From contig NZ_JOEH01000009.1 of assembly GCF_000719095.1 (NCBI RefSeq), positions 124,001 to 188,000 on the forward strand: a DNA stretch of 64,000 nucleotides, read 5' to 3'. Position 1 is the stretch's first letter, and every line of letters starts with the position of its first letter. The DNA comes from Streptacidiphilus jeojiense (lineage in GTDB: Bacteria; Actinomycetota; Actinomycetes; Streptomycetales; Streptomycetaceae). The notes under the pieces are model-generated. The model worked only from the letters and a program-made list of their open reading frames with translations, was not told the origin of the DNA and did not search any database. Of the stretch, positions 26,300-36,049 are shown piece after piece. The translations under genes and the position numbers were made by a program.

Positions 26300-26622
26300 G
26301 GCCGACTCCATTTCCCTGGGGATCTTTTTCGGGGGTGGTTTTTTCTTCTCCTTCATGCTGGCAGTCGCCCGGAGCCCGACCCAGGCAGCGTCCCGGCAAT
26401 TCCCGTTTCGTTCCCGGCAATACCGTTCGGCAGGAACGGACGGCGCCGGAAGGGAATCTGCCGGGAACGAAACGGGAACGGGGCAGGAACGGGCCCCTGA
26501 GCGGGAACGGGAACGGGAACGAGGGCGGGAACAGGAACGGGAACGGGCCCCGGACACAGCAGAGCAGCCGGGCACCGTAACGGTGCCCGGCTGCTCTGCT
26601 GCCGTGGTTCAACTGCCGTGGT
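26300..26622. promoter_or_regulatory. SDR-oxygenase-NRPS1 upstream region with inverted repeats
   Basis: A 323-base gap. It contains the NRPS2 terminator (26558-26600), a perfect 20-base inverted repeat 26400-26419/26459-26478 (arm TTCCCGTTTCGTTCCCGGCA) enclosing a smaller hairpin, and GGGAAC units repeated across about 26461-26545. As the SDR lies just downstream on the minus strand, its promoter should be here. The repeats may be regulator sites or a second terminator. I cannot separate these options. Confidence 0.45.
26558..26600 (-). terminator. Terminator after NRPS2
   Basis: A perfect 20-base stem (26558-26577 with 26581-26600) with a three-base loop TAA, 22 bases beyond the NRPS2 stop on the minus strand. 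It separates the NRPS2 transcript from the SDR-NRPS1 transcript. Confidence 0.85.
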
Positions 26623-29600
26623 TCAGCCCTTGACTGTCGCCCCCGCCAGACGCTCGGCCGTGCGGCAGCGGAAGACGGTCCGGACGTCGGGAGCCGCCCC
26701 GAACTGCATGCCGAACCGAGCGCCGATCCGCCCGGCGAGCCGGAGCGCCCCGACGGAGTCCAGCCCGGCCGCGAACAGGTCCTCGTCCGGCGCCACCGCC
26801 CGACCGAGCAACTCCCCGGCCAGAGCGGCCACTTCCCGCACCCGACCGTCCTCCGGCAGCCCGCCGACCGGCTCCCCCGGGGCGGCGGCGAAGCCCGCCA
26901 GCAGCCCCTGCAACCGGTCCAGCAGCTGCCCCGCCTCCTCGGCGGAGACGGCCTCCGGCCGATGGTCGAGCGCCAGCAGCAGCCGCTCACCCGGTGCCGC
27001 GGTGAGCTTCAGCGCGTAGTGGTAGGCGTCGGTGCCGGACAGGCCGGTGATCCGCGGGCCGGCCCCGGGGGGCGTCGCCGGCCGGGTCTCGTCCTGCGGG
27101 TAGTTCTCGAAGACCATCGACGCGTCGTAGAGCGGGCCGAGGCCCGCGGCGCGCTGCACCGCCACCGCGCCCAGATGCGTGTGCGGAGCCAACTCCGCCT
27201 GCTGACGCGCCACCTGACGGAGCAGGCCGGTGACGGAGTCGGCGCCGTCCAGGCGCACCCGCACCGGGACCGTGCTCAGCAGCAGGCCGACCATCGACTC
27301 CACACCCGGCAGCTCCGGCGGACGGACCGAGACCGTCGCGCCGAAGACCACGTCACGTCGCCCGGTCGCCTCGCCCAGCAGTGCCGCGAAGGCCAGCTGG
27401 ACCACGGTGTTGACGGTGGTTCCGCTGGAACGGGCCAGCCGGGTCAGCTGTTGCGTCAGTTGCTGCGGCAGTTCGGCCGTGCGCCGCTGCGGCAACGTGG
27501 GCAGCGCGGCCGCGTCGACCCCGGGCGCGACCAGCGTGGGGCCGTCCAGACCGGCCAGGGCCGCGGCCCAGGCCGCCGCGGCGGCCGGACGGTCCTGCCC
27601 GGCCAGCCAGGCGTGGTACGGCCGGACCGGCTCCGCCGCTGCGGCCGGCGCCGTGCCGGCGACCAGCGCACTCAACTCGCCCACCAGCAGCGGCAGCGAC
27701 CAGCCGTCCACCAGAATGTGATGCAGCGTCAACACGAGTCGGCACCGGTCCGCCGCCAACCGCAGCAGGGTCCCGCGCAGCAGCGGAGCCGCCTCGGGGT
27801 CGAAGCGGCGCAGCCGGTCCTCGGCCAGGAACGCGACCGCTGCCCCCTCGTCCACCGCCAGCTCGCTCCAGGGGAGGCGGACGCCTTCGACGATCAGCTG
27901 CACCGGGTTCCCGGACCCGTCGGACCGGAAGGCGGCGCGCAGCGAGGCGTGCCGGTCGACCAGCGTCTGGCAGGCCCGGTGCAGCGCCTCGCCGTCCACC
28001 GGTCCCTCCAGGTCCAGCACCAGCTGCATCTGGTAGACGTCGGGCACCTCCGGACGGTAGCGGTTGTGGAAGAGCAGGCCCTCCTGCATCGGGGTCAGCG
28101 GCCAGACGTCGCTCACCCGTCGGTCCTGCGCGGACTCCGCGGCCTCGAAGCCCTCCAGTTCCGACTGGCCAAGGACGGCCGGCAGCACGTCGGACGGCGT
28201 CAGCCCGCCGGCCTGGGCGGATCCGGCGTGGACGGCCAGCTCGCGCAGCGCGTCCAGCCAGGCGGCGCCGAGGTCCTGTGCCTCCTGCTCCGGGAGCAGT
28301 GCGTCCGGCCAGGTCAGCTGCAACTGCAGGACCGGACCGGCGGGCGAGTCCGCCGCGGCCGCGGTCACCTCCAGCGGGTGCGCCAACGACAGCTGCGGAT
28401 GCGCCATCGGACCCAGCTCGGCGCTCTCCGGTGCCGGACCCCAGGTGTTGGCTGTCAGGGCACCGGCCTTCACCGTGCCGCTGCGGCCCAGGTAGTTGAA
28501 GCCGATCTGCGGCTGTGGCAGCGCGGCCAGCACCGGCGCCGTCTCCGGGTTCAGCCGGCGCAGCAGCCCGTAGCCGATCCCGTGGTCGGGCAGCGCACGC
28601 AGCTGCTCCTTCACCCGCTTCAACGCCGCGCCGGGCCCGACCGCCCCGCCGTCGCCGTCGGGGCCGTCAGCGCCCGGATCCAGCCGGACCGGGCGCAGGT
28701 CGGTGAACCAGCCGACGGTACGGGACAGGTCCGAGCCCGGGTCACCGGCACCGATCTCCTGCCGGCCGTGGCCCTCCAGATCCACCAGCAGACCCGGACC
28801 CGGAGCCGGAGCCGGACCCCGAGCCGGACCCGGAGCCGGACCCGGAGCCGGACCCGGAGCCGGAGCGCCCGCCGCCGCCTCCTCCCGACCCGTGGGCCGC
28901 CAACGCTGCACCGCCAGCGCCAACCCGGTGAGCAGCACCTCCTCCACACCCGACCGGTACGCCGTGGGCAGCGCGCTGAGCAGCGGCCCGGCCTGCTCCG
29001 GCGGCAGTGTCCAGGAGAGCGACCGGGCGCTGCCGTTCACGTCGGTGGCGGGGTCCAGCGCCCGGGCCGTCAGCGGAGCGTCCCCGCTGGTCAGAAGCCT
29101 CTGCCAGAACGGAAGTTCGGCGACCCGGGACGGATCGGCGGCCGCCTCGGCGAGTTGGTGCGCCCAGGTGCGCAGCGAGGTGCCCACCGGGGCGAGGACT
29201 GGTGCGACGCCGCGGACGGCGGCCTCCCAGGCCTGGCGCAGATCCGGTACCAGGGTGCGCCAGGAGACCTCGTCCACGGCCAGGTGGTGCGCGACCAGCA
29301 GCAGCCGCCCCTCCGCCGGTCCCGCGTCGAACCACACGACGCGCAGCAACTGCCGCAGTTCCGGGTCGAGTTCACCGCGTGAGCGGGCGGTCTCGGTCGC
29401 GATCAGGGCGGTCAGGGCGTCTTGGTCGAGCCCCTCGGCGGCCACCCGGCGCACGCAGTCCCAGGCCCGCAGCGCCCCGGCCGGCGCGACATCGAGCGTC
29501 CAGCCGACCCGGTCCCTGTCGGGGACGGCTGCCCGGAGCCGGAGGGCGTCGTGCCGGTCGAGCAGCGCCTGCACCGCGGTCGTCAGCCGGTCGGTCCCCA

Positions 29601-32600
29601 GGGCGGACGGCACCGTCAGCAGGGTCGCCTGGGCGAAGTCGTGCTTGGGCCCCGAGTGTTCGGCCAGCCAGTGCATGATCGGGGTGGCCGGCAGCGCTCC
29701 GGTGCCCGCGTCGGCAGCCTCGGTCTCGACCGGCGCCGCCGTCCCGGCGATCCGGGCCAGCGCCGCCACCGTCCGGTGGGTGAACACGTCCTTGGGCGTG
29801 AACGGCAGCTCGGCCTGGCGGGCCCTGGCCACCAGCTGGATCGAGGTGATCGAGTCGCCGCCGAGCTCGAAGAAGCTGTCCTCGGCCCCGACGGAGTGCT
29901 GGTCCGCCTCGGCGCCGTAGAGCACCTCGGCGAACAGCCGGGCCAGCTCGGTCTCGGTCGGTCCCATCGGCGGCCGCCCGGCGGCGACGGTGGTGGCGAC
30001 CGGCGCGGGCAGCGCCTTGCGGTCCAACTTGCCGTTGGGGGTCAGCGGGAGCTCGGCCAGGTCGACCAGGATCGAGGGGATCATGTAGTCGGGCAGGGTG
30101 GCGGCCGCGTGGGCCAGCAACCCGGCCCGGTCCAGCTCCGCCCCCGGCTCCGCGACCACGTAGCCCACCAGCTGCTTGGCGCCGCCGGCCGTCTCCCGCA
30201 CCACGACCGCGGCCTGGGCCACCGAGGGGTGCCGGGTCAGCGCCGTCTGGATCTCGCCCAGCTCGATCCGCTGGCCGCGCAGTTTGACCTGCCCGTCGGT
30301 GCGGCCGAGGTAGTCGAGCTCGCCGTCCTCGGTCCAGCGCACCACGTCGCCGGTCCGGTACATCCGGCTGCCCGGCTCCCCGTACGGGTCGGCGACGAAG
30401 CGCTCCGCGGTGAGCCCGGGCCGGCCCAGGTAGCCGTCGGCCAGCTGCCGCCCGGCCAGGTACAGCTCGCCCGCGACGCCGGGCGGCACCGGGCGCAGCG
30501 CCTCGTCGAGGACGTAGGTCCGGGAGTTCCAGATCGGCCGTCCGATGGTGACCGGGGCGTTCTCCGCCGCCAGGGTGAGGTCGTCGCCGCCGGTGATCGA
30601 GACCGCGGCCTCGGTGGGCCCGTAGAGGTTGTGCAGTTCGGCGTCGAACCCGGCCCGGAAGCGGTCGCGGGTCTCCGGCGACAGCGCCTCGCCGCAGCAG
30701 ATCACCTGACGCAGGCTCCGGCACCGATCGGCGTCCGCCTCCAGCAGGAAGGCCTGCAGCATGGAGGGGACGAACTGCACCGTGGTGACCGACTCGCGTT
30801 CGATCAGCCCGGTGAGGTAGGCCGGATCGCGGTGGCCGCCCGGGGCGGCTATCACCAGCGTGGCCCCGGTCTGCAGCGGCCAGAGCAGTTCCCAGAACGA
30901 GGTGTCGAAGCCCGCGGAGGTCTTCAGCAGCACCCGGTCCCGGCCGTCCAGCGCGAACCGGTTCTGCATCCAGCGCAGGTTGTTGACGATCGCCCGGTGC
31001 GGGACGACCACGCCCTTCGGCCGTCCGGTCGAGCCGGAGGTGAACAGCAGGTAGGCGGCGTCACCGGGCAGCGGCCCGCGCCGCCCGGCGCCCTCGCCCG
31101 CCCCGGGGACGCCGCCGTCGGCCGGGGCGACCGGCAGCGGCGCGTCGAGCAGCAGCAGCGGCAGTGCGCCCGGCAGCGCCGCGGCCACCTGACCGTTCGT
31201 CACCACCAGTGCGGGGCTCGCGTCCTCCATGATCCAGCCGATGCGCTCGGCCGGGTAGTCGGGGTCGACGGGGAGGTAGGTCGCGCCCGCCTCCAGCACC
31301 GCGTGCAGCGCCACGACCAGCTCGACCGACCGGTGGAGGGCGACGGCCACCCGGTCGCCTGCGCCCACCCCCCGTGCGCGCAGCACGAACACCAGCTGCT
31401 CGACGCGTTCCGCGAACTCGGCATAGCTCAGCTCCTTCCCGTCGAAGACGGCAGCGGTGGCCTGCGGGGTGCGTGCCACCTGGGCTCGGAAGAGGTCCGG
31501 CAGCGTCAGCTGCTCCGGCAGCTGCTGCTCGGTGTCGTTCCACTTGGACAGCACCTGCTCCAGCTCGTCCTCGGCCAGCAGCGGGATCCGGCCGACGAGC
31601 GTCGCGGGTTCGGTCGCGAAGACCGTCAGCAGCGAGCGCAGCCGGCCGAGCAGCCGGTCGGCGTCCAGCGCGTCGAAGAGGTCGGTCTGGTGGCTGAGCG
31701 CGAGCCGCAGCGAACGGCCGACGCCGGCGGTGAGGTTGAGGGGGTAGTGGGTGGAGCCGGTCGCTGTGCCGTTCTGCTCGCCGGCGTCGGCGAGGAAGCG
31801 CACCGCGGTGCCGTCGACCCGGAAGGCTGCGTCGGTCGGCGTGTCGGTGTCGGTGGCGGTGTCGGGGCCGGCGGCACCGGACGGCGCGTTGACGAAGGCG
31901 ACCGTGCTGTCGTAGAGGTCGCCGAGGCCGACCCGGCGCTGGATCTCCGACAGGCCCAGGTGGTGGTGCGGCTCCAGCTCCGCCTGCTCGTGCTGGATCC
32001 GCGACAGCAGCTCGGTCAGCGTCTCGTTGGGATCCATCAGCACCCGCACCGGGGCGGCCCCGATCAGCAGGCCGACGATCTCCTCCACCCCGTCCAGCTC
32101 CGGCGGCCGACCGGAGACGGTCTGGCCGAAGGCGACGTCCGAGGTGCCGGTCAGTCCGGCCAGCAGCAGCGCCCACGCCCCCTGGACCACGGTGTTGACG
32201 GTCAGTCCCGCAGCCCGTGCCGTGCGGCGCAGCGCCGCCGTCAGCTCCTCGGACAGGTCGGCCGTGGCGAGCCGGGGCAGCGCCTGCGGGCCACGGCCCG
32301 CCGTCCGCCCGCGCGCCACCAGCGTGGGCGTCTCGAATCCGGCGAAGGCCGAGGCCCAGGCGTCCCCGGCGGCCTCCCGGTCCTGCGCCTCCAGCCAGGC
32401 CAGGTACCGCCGGAACGGCACCACCGGTGCCAGCTCGGCGGGGTCGGCCCCGGGGCGGCAGAGCGCGAACAGCTCCTGCAGCACCTGCTGGAACGACCAG
32501 GCGTCCAGCAGGATGTGATGGTAGGTGAGCACCAGGACGCGCCGCTGCTCCGCGAGGCGCAGCACCCCGGCCCGCAGCAGCGGGGGACGGGCCAGGTCGA

Positions 32601-32949
32601 ACCGCCGGGCGCGCTCGTCCGTCCGGTAGCGGTCGAGCTCCCGTCGCTGCGCCGCCTCGTCCAGCCCCCGCAGGTCCGCCTCCTGCCAGGGAAGCTCCAC
32701 CGACCGGCTGATCAACTGCACCGGCTCGCCGGACTTGCGCAGCTGGAACCCGGCCCGCAGCACCGCGTGCCGGGCCAGCAGCCGCTCCAGGGCGCCGCGC
32801 AGCTCCGCCTCGCCGAGGGGTCCACGCAGGTCGAAGGCCACCTGGACGGTGTAGGCGTCCACTCCCTCGTCCTCGTAGAGCGCATGGAACAGCATTCCGT
32901 GCTGCAGAGGGGTCAACGGCAGGGCGGCTTCCAGACGGGACTGCGTCAT
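26623..32949 (-). CDS. NRPS2: C-A-T-E-C-T, no thioesterase
   Basis: A 2108-residue synthetase. The first C has HHILLDAWS near residue 143, with Ala for the last Gly of HHxxxDG. The A domain ([11 protein letters not shown] near 633) reads DTWQICLVS, polar and not known to me. The T domain (GGDSI near 1028) is followed by an E domain with [10 protein letters not shown] near 1219, EGHGR and TVGWFTDL, so this residue becomes D. The second C has HHILVDGWS near 1743. It leads directly to a last T (AGLDSV near 2060), with no A domain and no thioesterase. The N-terminus begins at the C domain, as in COM acceptors. The last T must be loaded by another A protein, and release needs a separate enzyme. 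A Pro-Ala-Gly repeat interrupts the E domain near 1361-1385. Confidence 0.95.
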   Translation of the reverse strand: MTQSRLEAALPLTPLQHGMLFHALYEDEGVDAYTVQVAFDLRGPLGEAELRGALERLLARHAVLRAGFQLRKSGEPVQLISRSVELPWQEADLRGLDEAAQRRELDRYRTDERARRFDLARPPLLRAGVLRLAEQRRVLVLTYHHILLDAWSFQQVLQELFALCRPGADPAELAPVVPFRRYLAWLEAQDREAAGDAWASAFAGFETPTLVARGRTAGRGPQALPRLATADLSEELTAALRRTARAAGLTVNTVVQGAWALLLAGLTGTSDVAFGQTVSGRPPELDGVEEIVGLLIGAAPVRVLMDPNETLTELLSRIQHEQAELEPHHHLGLSEIQRRVGLGDLYDSTVAFVNAPSGAAGPDTATDTDTPTDAAFRVDGTAVRFLADAGEQNGTATGSTHYPLNLTAGVGRSLRLALSHQTDLFDALDADRLLGRLRSLLTVFATEPATLVGRIPLLAEDELEQVLSKWNDTEQQLPEQLTLPDLFRAQVARTPQATAAVFDGKELSYAEFAERVEQLVFVLRARGVGAGDRVAVALHRSVELVVALHAVLEAGATYLPVDPDYPAERIGWIMEDASPALVVTNGQVAAALPGALPLLLLDAPLPVAPADGGVPGAGEGAGRRGPLPGDAAYLLFTSGSTGRPKGVVVPHRAIVNNLRWMQNRFALDGRDRVLLKTSAGFDTSFWELLWPLQTGATLVIAAPGGHRDPAYLTGLIERESVTTVQFVPSMLQAFLLEADADRCRSLRQVICCGEALSPETRDRFRAGFDAELHNLYGPTEAAVSITGGDDLTLAAENAPVTIGRPIWNSRTYVLDEALRPVPPGVAGELYLAGRQLADGYLGRPGLTAERFVADPYGEPGSRMYRTGDVVRWTEDGELDYLGRTDGQVKLRGQRIELGEIQTALTRHPSVAQAAVVVRETAGGAKQLVGYVVAEPGAELDRAGLLAHAAATLPDYMIPSILVDLAELPLTPNGKLDRKALPAPVATTVAAGRPPMGPTETELARLFAEVLYGAEADQHSVGAEDSFFELGGDSITSIQLVARARQAELPFTPKDVFTHRTVAALARIAGTAAPVETEAADAGTGALPATPIMHWLAEHSGPKHDFAQATLLTVPSALGTDRLTTAVQALLDRHDALRLRAAVPDRDRVGWTLDVAPAGALRAWDCVRRVAAEGLDQDALTALIATETARSRGELDPELRQLLRVVWFDAGPAEGRLLLVAHHLAVDEVSWRTLVPDLRQAWEAAVRGVAPVLAPVGTSLRTWAHQLAEAAADPSRVAELPFWQRLLTSGDAPLTARALDPATDVNGSARSLSWTLPPEQAGPLLSALPTAYRSGVEEVLLTGLALAVQRWRPTGREEAAAGAPAPGPAPGPAPGPARGPAPAPGPGLLVDLEGHGRQEIGAGDPGSDLSRTVGWFTDLRPVRLDPGADGPDGDGGAVGPGAALKRVKEQLRALPDHGIGYGLLRRLNPETAPVLAALPQPQIGFNYLGRSGTVKAGALTANTWGPAPESAELGPMAHPQLSLAHPLEVTAAAADSPAGPVLQLQLTWPDALLPEQEAQDLGAAWLDALRELAVHAGSAQAGGLTPSDVLPAVLGQSELEGFEAAESAQDRRVSDVWPLTPMQEGLLFHNRYRPEVPDVYQMQLVLDLEGPVDGEALHRACQTLVDRHASLRAAFRSDGSGNPVQLIVEGVRLPWSELAVDEGAAVAFLAEDRLRRFDPEAAPLLRGTLLRLAADRCRLVLTLHHILVDGWSLPLLVGELSALVAGTAPAAAAEPVRPYHAWLAGQDRPAAAAAWAAALAGLDGPTLVAPGVDAAALPTLPQRRTAELPQQLTQQLTRLARSSGTTVNTVVQLAFAALLGEATGRRDVVFGATVSVRPPELPGVESMVGLLLSTVPVRVRLDGADSVTGLLRQVARQQAELAPHTHLGAVAVQRAAGLGPLYDASMVFENYPQDETRPATPPGAGPRITGLSGTDAYHYALKLTAAPGERLLLALDHRPEAVSAEEAGQLLDRLQGLLAGFAAAPGEPVGGLPEDGRVREVAALAGELLGRAVAPDEDLFAAGLDSVGALRLAGRIGARFGMQFGAAPDVRTVFRCRTAERLAGATVKG
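28795..28866. repeat. In-frame CCGGAGCCGGAC repeat encoding PAPGP in the E domain
   Basis: About six copies of a 12-base unit encode a Pro-Ala-Gly-rich insertion within the epimerization domain of NRPS2, between VQRWRPTG and the [10 protein letters not shown] motif. The frame is kept, so the domain may still fold with a longer loop. Confidence 0.75.
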
Positions 32950-33164
32950 CTCGGGACTCCAAGGGGGCAGCGTCGTGACATCACCCCCGGATCGTCGCGC
33001 CGGAGGGCCGCCGGTCCCAGGAATCCATGCGGCAACTCGACCGGAAGGTTCGCGCCGCCGTGCCGAACGGGCACGGCCGCGGACGTCAGGTCCGTTCGGG
33101 CGGCAGCCGCGTTACTGTGGCGTGGCTTATCCGAATAAATGGGATATTACGGTCACGATCGCAT

Positions 33165-34172
33165 GTGACTACTCTCCGTACGGCGGTCGATGCCGCCTCC
33201 GCTTCCGTGTCCTCCGTAGTCCTCGGCGTGATCCTCTCCCTCGGCTGTCTGGCCACCACCTGCACCGGCGCCGTGGCGGACCCGGCCACCCGGGACTCCG
33301 GTCTGCTCGCACAGGTCCGGCTGTCCGACCTGGAGGCGGTCGCGGTACCGCGCCTCGCCGAGCTGAGCGACGACGCCGTCATGGCGGCCCCGCTCGCCGC
33401 ACCTCTTGCCGCACCCCTCACGACCCCCTTCGCCGTACCCGCCGCCGTCCGGGCCCGGAGGATCTTCCGGGGCCAGGCCTTCGACACCTGCGCCGCCCCC
33501 GGCCTCGGCACCCTCCGGGCCTGGCGGCACGACTCCCCGTACGGCGCCCTCGGCATCTACATCGGCGGCCGGAACCGCGCCTGCGCCCAGCCCCAGCTCA
33601 GCGCGGGCTGGACCCGGTCGGCGAGCTCGATGGGATGGGGTCTGCTGCCGCTCTACGTCGGCCTCCAGTCCCCGTGCATCAGCACCGGCCGCTCGGCCAG
33701 GATGAGCCCGGGCAGCGCCGCGAGCCAGGGCGGCGCCGAGGGCCGGGACGCCGTGAACCGCGCCAGGGACCTGGCCATCCGGCCCGGCAGCCCGATCTAC
33801 CTCGACATGGAGACCTACGACCGCGACAGCGACCGCTGCACCCGGGCCGTGCTCCAGTACACCGCCGCCTGGACGCACGCGGTGCACGCGGCCGGCTACC
33901 TGTCCGGCTTCTACAGCAGCGCCGACAGCGGCGTCGCCGACCTGGCCTGTGGCGCCGCAGGCCGGCGGATCTCCGAGCTGCCGGACATCGTCTGGTACGC
34001 CCGCTGGGACGGCCGGAACGACACCAGCGGTTACAACGCGCTGGACTCCGGCGAGTGGGTGTACCACCAGCGGGTGCACCAGTTCGTCGGCAACACCTCC
34101 GAGAGCCACGGCGGGGTCCGGATCAACATCGACCGCAACGCGGTGGACGCACCGGTCGCCGTGGTGGGCTGA
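33165..34172 (+). CDS. Secreted DUF1906 (Rv2525c-like) glycoside hydrolase-like protein
   Basis: From the likely GTG start the protein has 335 residues. A hydrophobic signal-like segment (SVVLGVILSLGCLATTC) is followed by a variable linker, and then a domain starting RGQAFDTCAAPG and containing IYIGG and IYLDMETYD, typical of DUF1906 (related to Rv2525c and GH25-like folds). The acidic residues in LDMET occupy the catalytic-like position. The start is uncertain: no good ribosome site is visible and the frame is open back to 33027. The 216-base gap to NRPS2 is shared by two divergent genes. It probably acts on or near the cell wall and is not obviously part of the peptide pathway. Confidence 0.72.
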   Translation: MTTLRTAVDAASASVSSVVLGVILSLGCLATTCTGAVADPATRDSGLLAQVRLSDLEAVAVPRLAELSDDAVMAAPLAAPLAAPLTTPFAVPAAVRARRIFRGQAFDTCAAPGLGTLRAWRHDSPYGALGIYIGGRNRACAQPQLSAGWTRSASSMGWGLLPLYVGLQSPCISTGRSARMSPGSAASQGGAEGRDAVNRARDLAIRPGSPIYLDMETYDRDSDRCTRAVLQYTAAWTHAVHAAGYLSGFYSSADSGVADLACGAAGRRISELPDIVWYARWDGRNDTSGYNALDSGEWVYHQRVHQFVGNTSESHGGVRINIDRNAVDAPVAVVG

Positions 34173-34190
34173 CCACCGCCGTCCCTCACG

Positions 34191-34220
34191 GATGCCGGAT
34201 GCCGGATGCCGGATGCCGGC
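34191..34220. repeat. 7-base tandem repeat ATGCCGG, four copies
   Basis: Four copies of ATGCCGG lie just after the DUF1906 gene. This is another short intergenic repeat with no evident function. Confidence 0.7.
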
Positions 34221-34339
34221 TCCCGACCGCTGCGGAGTAGGTGCCCGCTACTGACAGGACGGCTGGTGAGCGACACAATCACCACTCGTACCCGCCACTA
34301 CTGAGTGGTAGGCAGCACGTACGGTCAAGGAGGACCCAG

Positions 34340-36022
34340 GTGCTCAGCACGATGCAGGACGTCCCGCTCACCATCGGCCGCATCCTCGCCCACGGGGAGA
34401 CCTTCCACGGCCGTTCCACCGTCGCCACCTGGGACGGCGAGAAGGCCGTGGCCAGCAGCTTCGCCGAGGTCGGCGCCCGCGCCGCACAGCTCGCCAACGC
34501 GCTGCGCGACGAACTGGGGGTCACCGGCGACCAGCGGGTGGCCACCCTGATGTGGAACAACACCGAGCACCAGGAGGCGTACCTCGCCGTCCCCTCCATG
34601 GGCGCCGTGCTGCACACCCTCAACCTGCGGCTGCCCCCGCAGCAGCTGGCCTTCATCATCAACCACGCCGCCGACCACACCATCATCGCCAACTGCACCG
34701 TGCTGCCGCTGCTCGCCCCGTTGCTGCCGAAGCTGAACCCGACGCTGCGTCACATCGTGGTCGTCGGCGAGGGCGACCTGGCGCCGCTGGACGGCTTCAG
34801 CGGCGGGGTGCACCGCTACGAGGAGCTGATCGCCGACCGCTCCACCGTCTTCCCGCACCCGACCGGTCTGGACGAACGCACCGCCGGCGCGCTCTGCTAC
34901 ACCTCCGGCACCACCGGGGACCCCAAGGGCGTCGCCTACTCGCACCGCTCCATGTACCTGCACTCCATGCAGGTGCTCTCGGCCGAGAGCTTCGGACTGA
35001 CCAGCGCCGACAAGGTGCTCCCGGTCGTGCCGATGTTCCACGTCAACGCCTGGGGCATCCCGTACGCCGCCTTCATGGCCGGGACCTCGCTGCTGATGCC
35101 GGACCGCTTCCTGCAGCCGCAGCCGCTTGCCGCGATGATCACCGCCGAGCACCCCACCTTCAGCGCCGCCGTCCCCACCATCTGGACCGGCCTGCTGGAC
35201 GAGCTCGACGCCCACCCGGGGGCCTACGACACCAGCACCCTGAGCCGGGTCGTCATCGGCGGCTCCGCCTGCCCGCCCGCGCTGATGAAGGCCTTCGAGG
35301 ACCGCTACGGGATCAATGTCATTCACGCCTGGGGGATGACCGAGACCTCCCCGCTCGGCAGCGTCTCGCACCCGCCGGCCGGGCTCGGCCCCGAGGAGAC
35401 CTGGCGCTACCGGCTCACCCAGGGCCGCTTCCCGGCCTCGGTCGAGCCCCGCCTGATCGGCCCGGACGGCACCGCCCTGCCGCACGACGGCGAGTCCGCC
35501 GGCGAGCTGGAGGTCCGCGGCCCGTGGATCGCCGCCGCCTACTACGGCGGTGAGGGCAAGGACGCAGCCTTGGAAACACTGGAGACGGGGGAGAAGTTCA
35601 GCGAGGACGGCTGGCTGCGCACCGGCGACGTCGGCACCATCAGCCCCGACGGCTTCCTCACCCTCACCGACCGGGCCAAGGACGTGATCAAGTCCGGCGG
35701 CGAGTGGATCTCGTCCGTGGAGCTGGAGAACCAGCTGATGGCCCACCCGGACGTGCTGGAGGCCGCCGTGGTCGCCGTCCCCGACGAGAAGTGGGGCGAG
35801 CGGCCGCTGGCCACGGTGGTGCTGCGGCCCGGCACCGGCACCGGCCTGGCCGAGCTGCGCGCCTTCCTCGCCGACCGGGTGGCCCACTGGCAGCTGCCGG
35901 AGCGCTGGTCGATCGTCGAGTCGGTGCCCAAGACCTCGGTCGGCAAGTTCGACAAGAAGGTGATCAGGAAGTCCTACGCCGAGGGCGAGCTGGACGTGAC
36001 CAACCTCCGCAAGGGCGAGTAG
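34340..36022 (+). CDS. Long-chain fatty acid-CoA ligase (FadD family)
   Basis: A 560-residue ANL-superfamily enzyme. CYTSGTTGDPKGV is the phosphate-binding loop, VPMFHVNAWG and GMTETSPL are the fatty-acid ligase motifs, and DRAKDVIKSGGEWISS with the C-terminal lysine (TSVGKFDKK) closes the reaction set. It activates a medium- or long-chain acid as acyl-AMP and acyl-CoA. GTG 34340 follows AAGGAGGA by five bases. It might supply an acyl group for the nearby peptide, but NRPS1 starts with a T and not a lipoinitiation C domain, and fatty acid degradation is the simpler reading. It converges on the next gene with 27 bases between them. Confidence 0.9.
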   Translation: MLSTMQDVPLTIGRILAHGETFHGRSTVATWDGEKAVASSFAEVGARAAQLANALRDELGVTGDQRVATLMWNNTEHQEAYLAVPSMGAVLHTLNLRLPPQQLAFIINHAADHTIIANCTVLPLLAPLLPKLNPTLRHIVVVGEGDLAPLDGFSGGVHRYEELIADRSTVFPHPTGLDERTAGALCYTSGTTGDPKGVAYSHRSMYLHSMQVLSAESFGLTSADKVLPVVPMFHVNAWGIPYAAFMAGTSLLMPDRFLQPQPLAAMITAEHPTFSAAVPTIWTGLLDELDAHPGAYDTSTLSRVVIGGSACPPALMKAFEDRYGINVIHAWGMTETSPLGSVSHPPAGLGPEETWRYRLTQGRFPASVEPRLIGPDGTALPHDGESAGELEVRGPWIAAAYYGGEGKDAALETLETGEKFSEDGWLRTGDVGTISPDGFLTLTDRAKDVIKSGGEWISSVELENQLMAHPDVLEAAVVAVPDEKWGERPLATVVLRPGTGTGLAELRAFLADRVAHWQLPERWSIVESVPKTSVGKFDKKVIRKSYAEGELDVTNLRKGE

Positions 36023-36049
36023 GCACTCCCGGGCCCTGCTCCTGCCCTC

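Noticed and set aside
34340..36022. Fatty acyl-CoA ligase as a lipopeptide starter enzyme of the cluster
   Set aside because: NRPS1 starts with a T and no lipoinitiation C domain is seen. The gene is separated by a secreted protein gene and has the sequence of an ordinary FadD.
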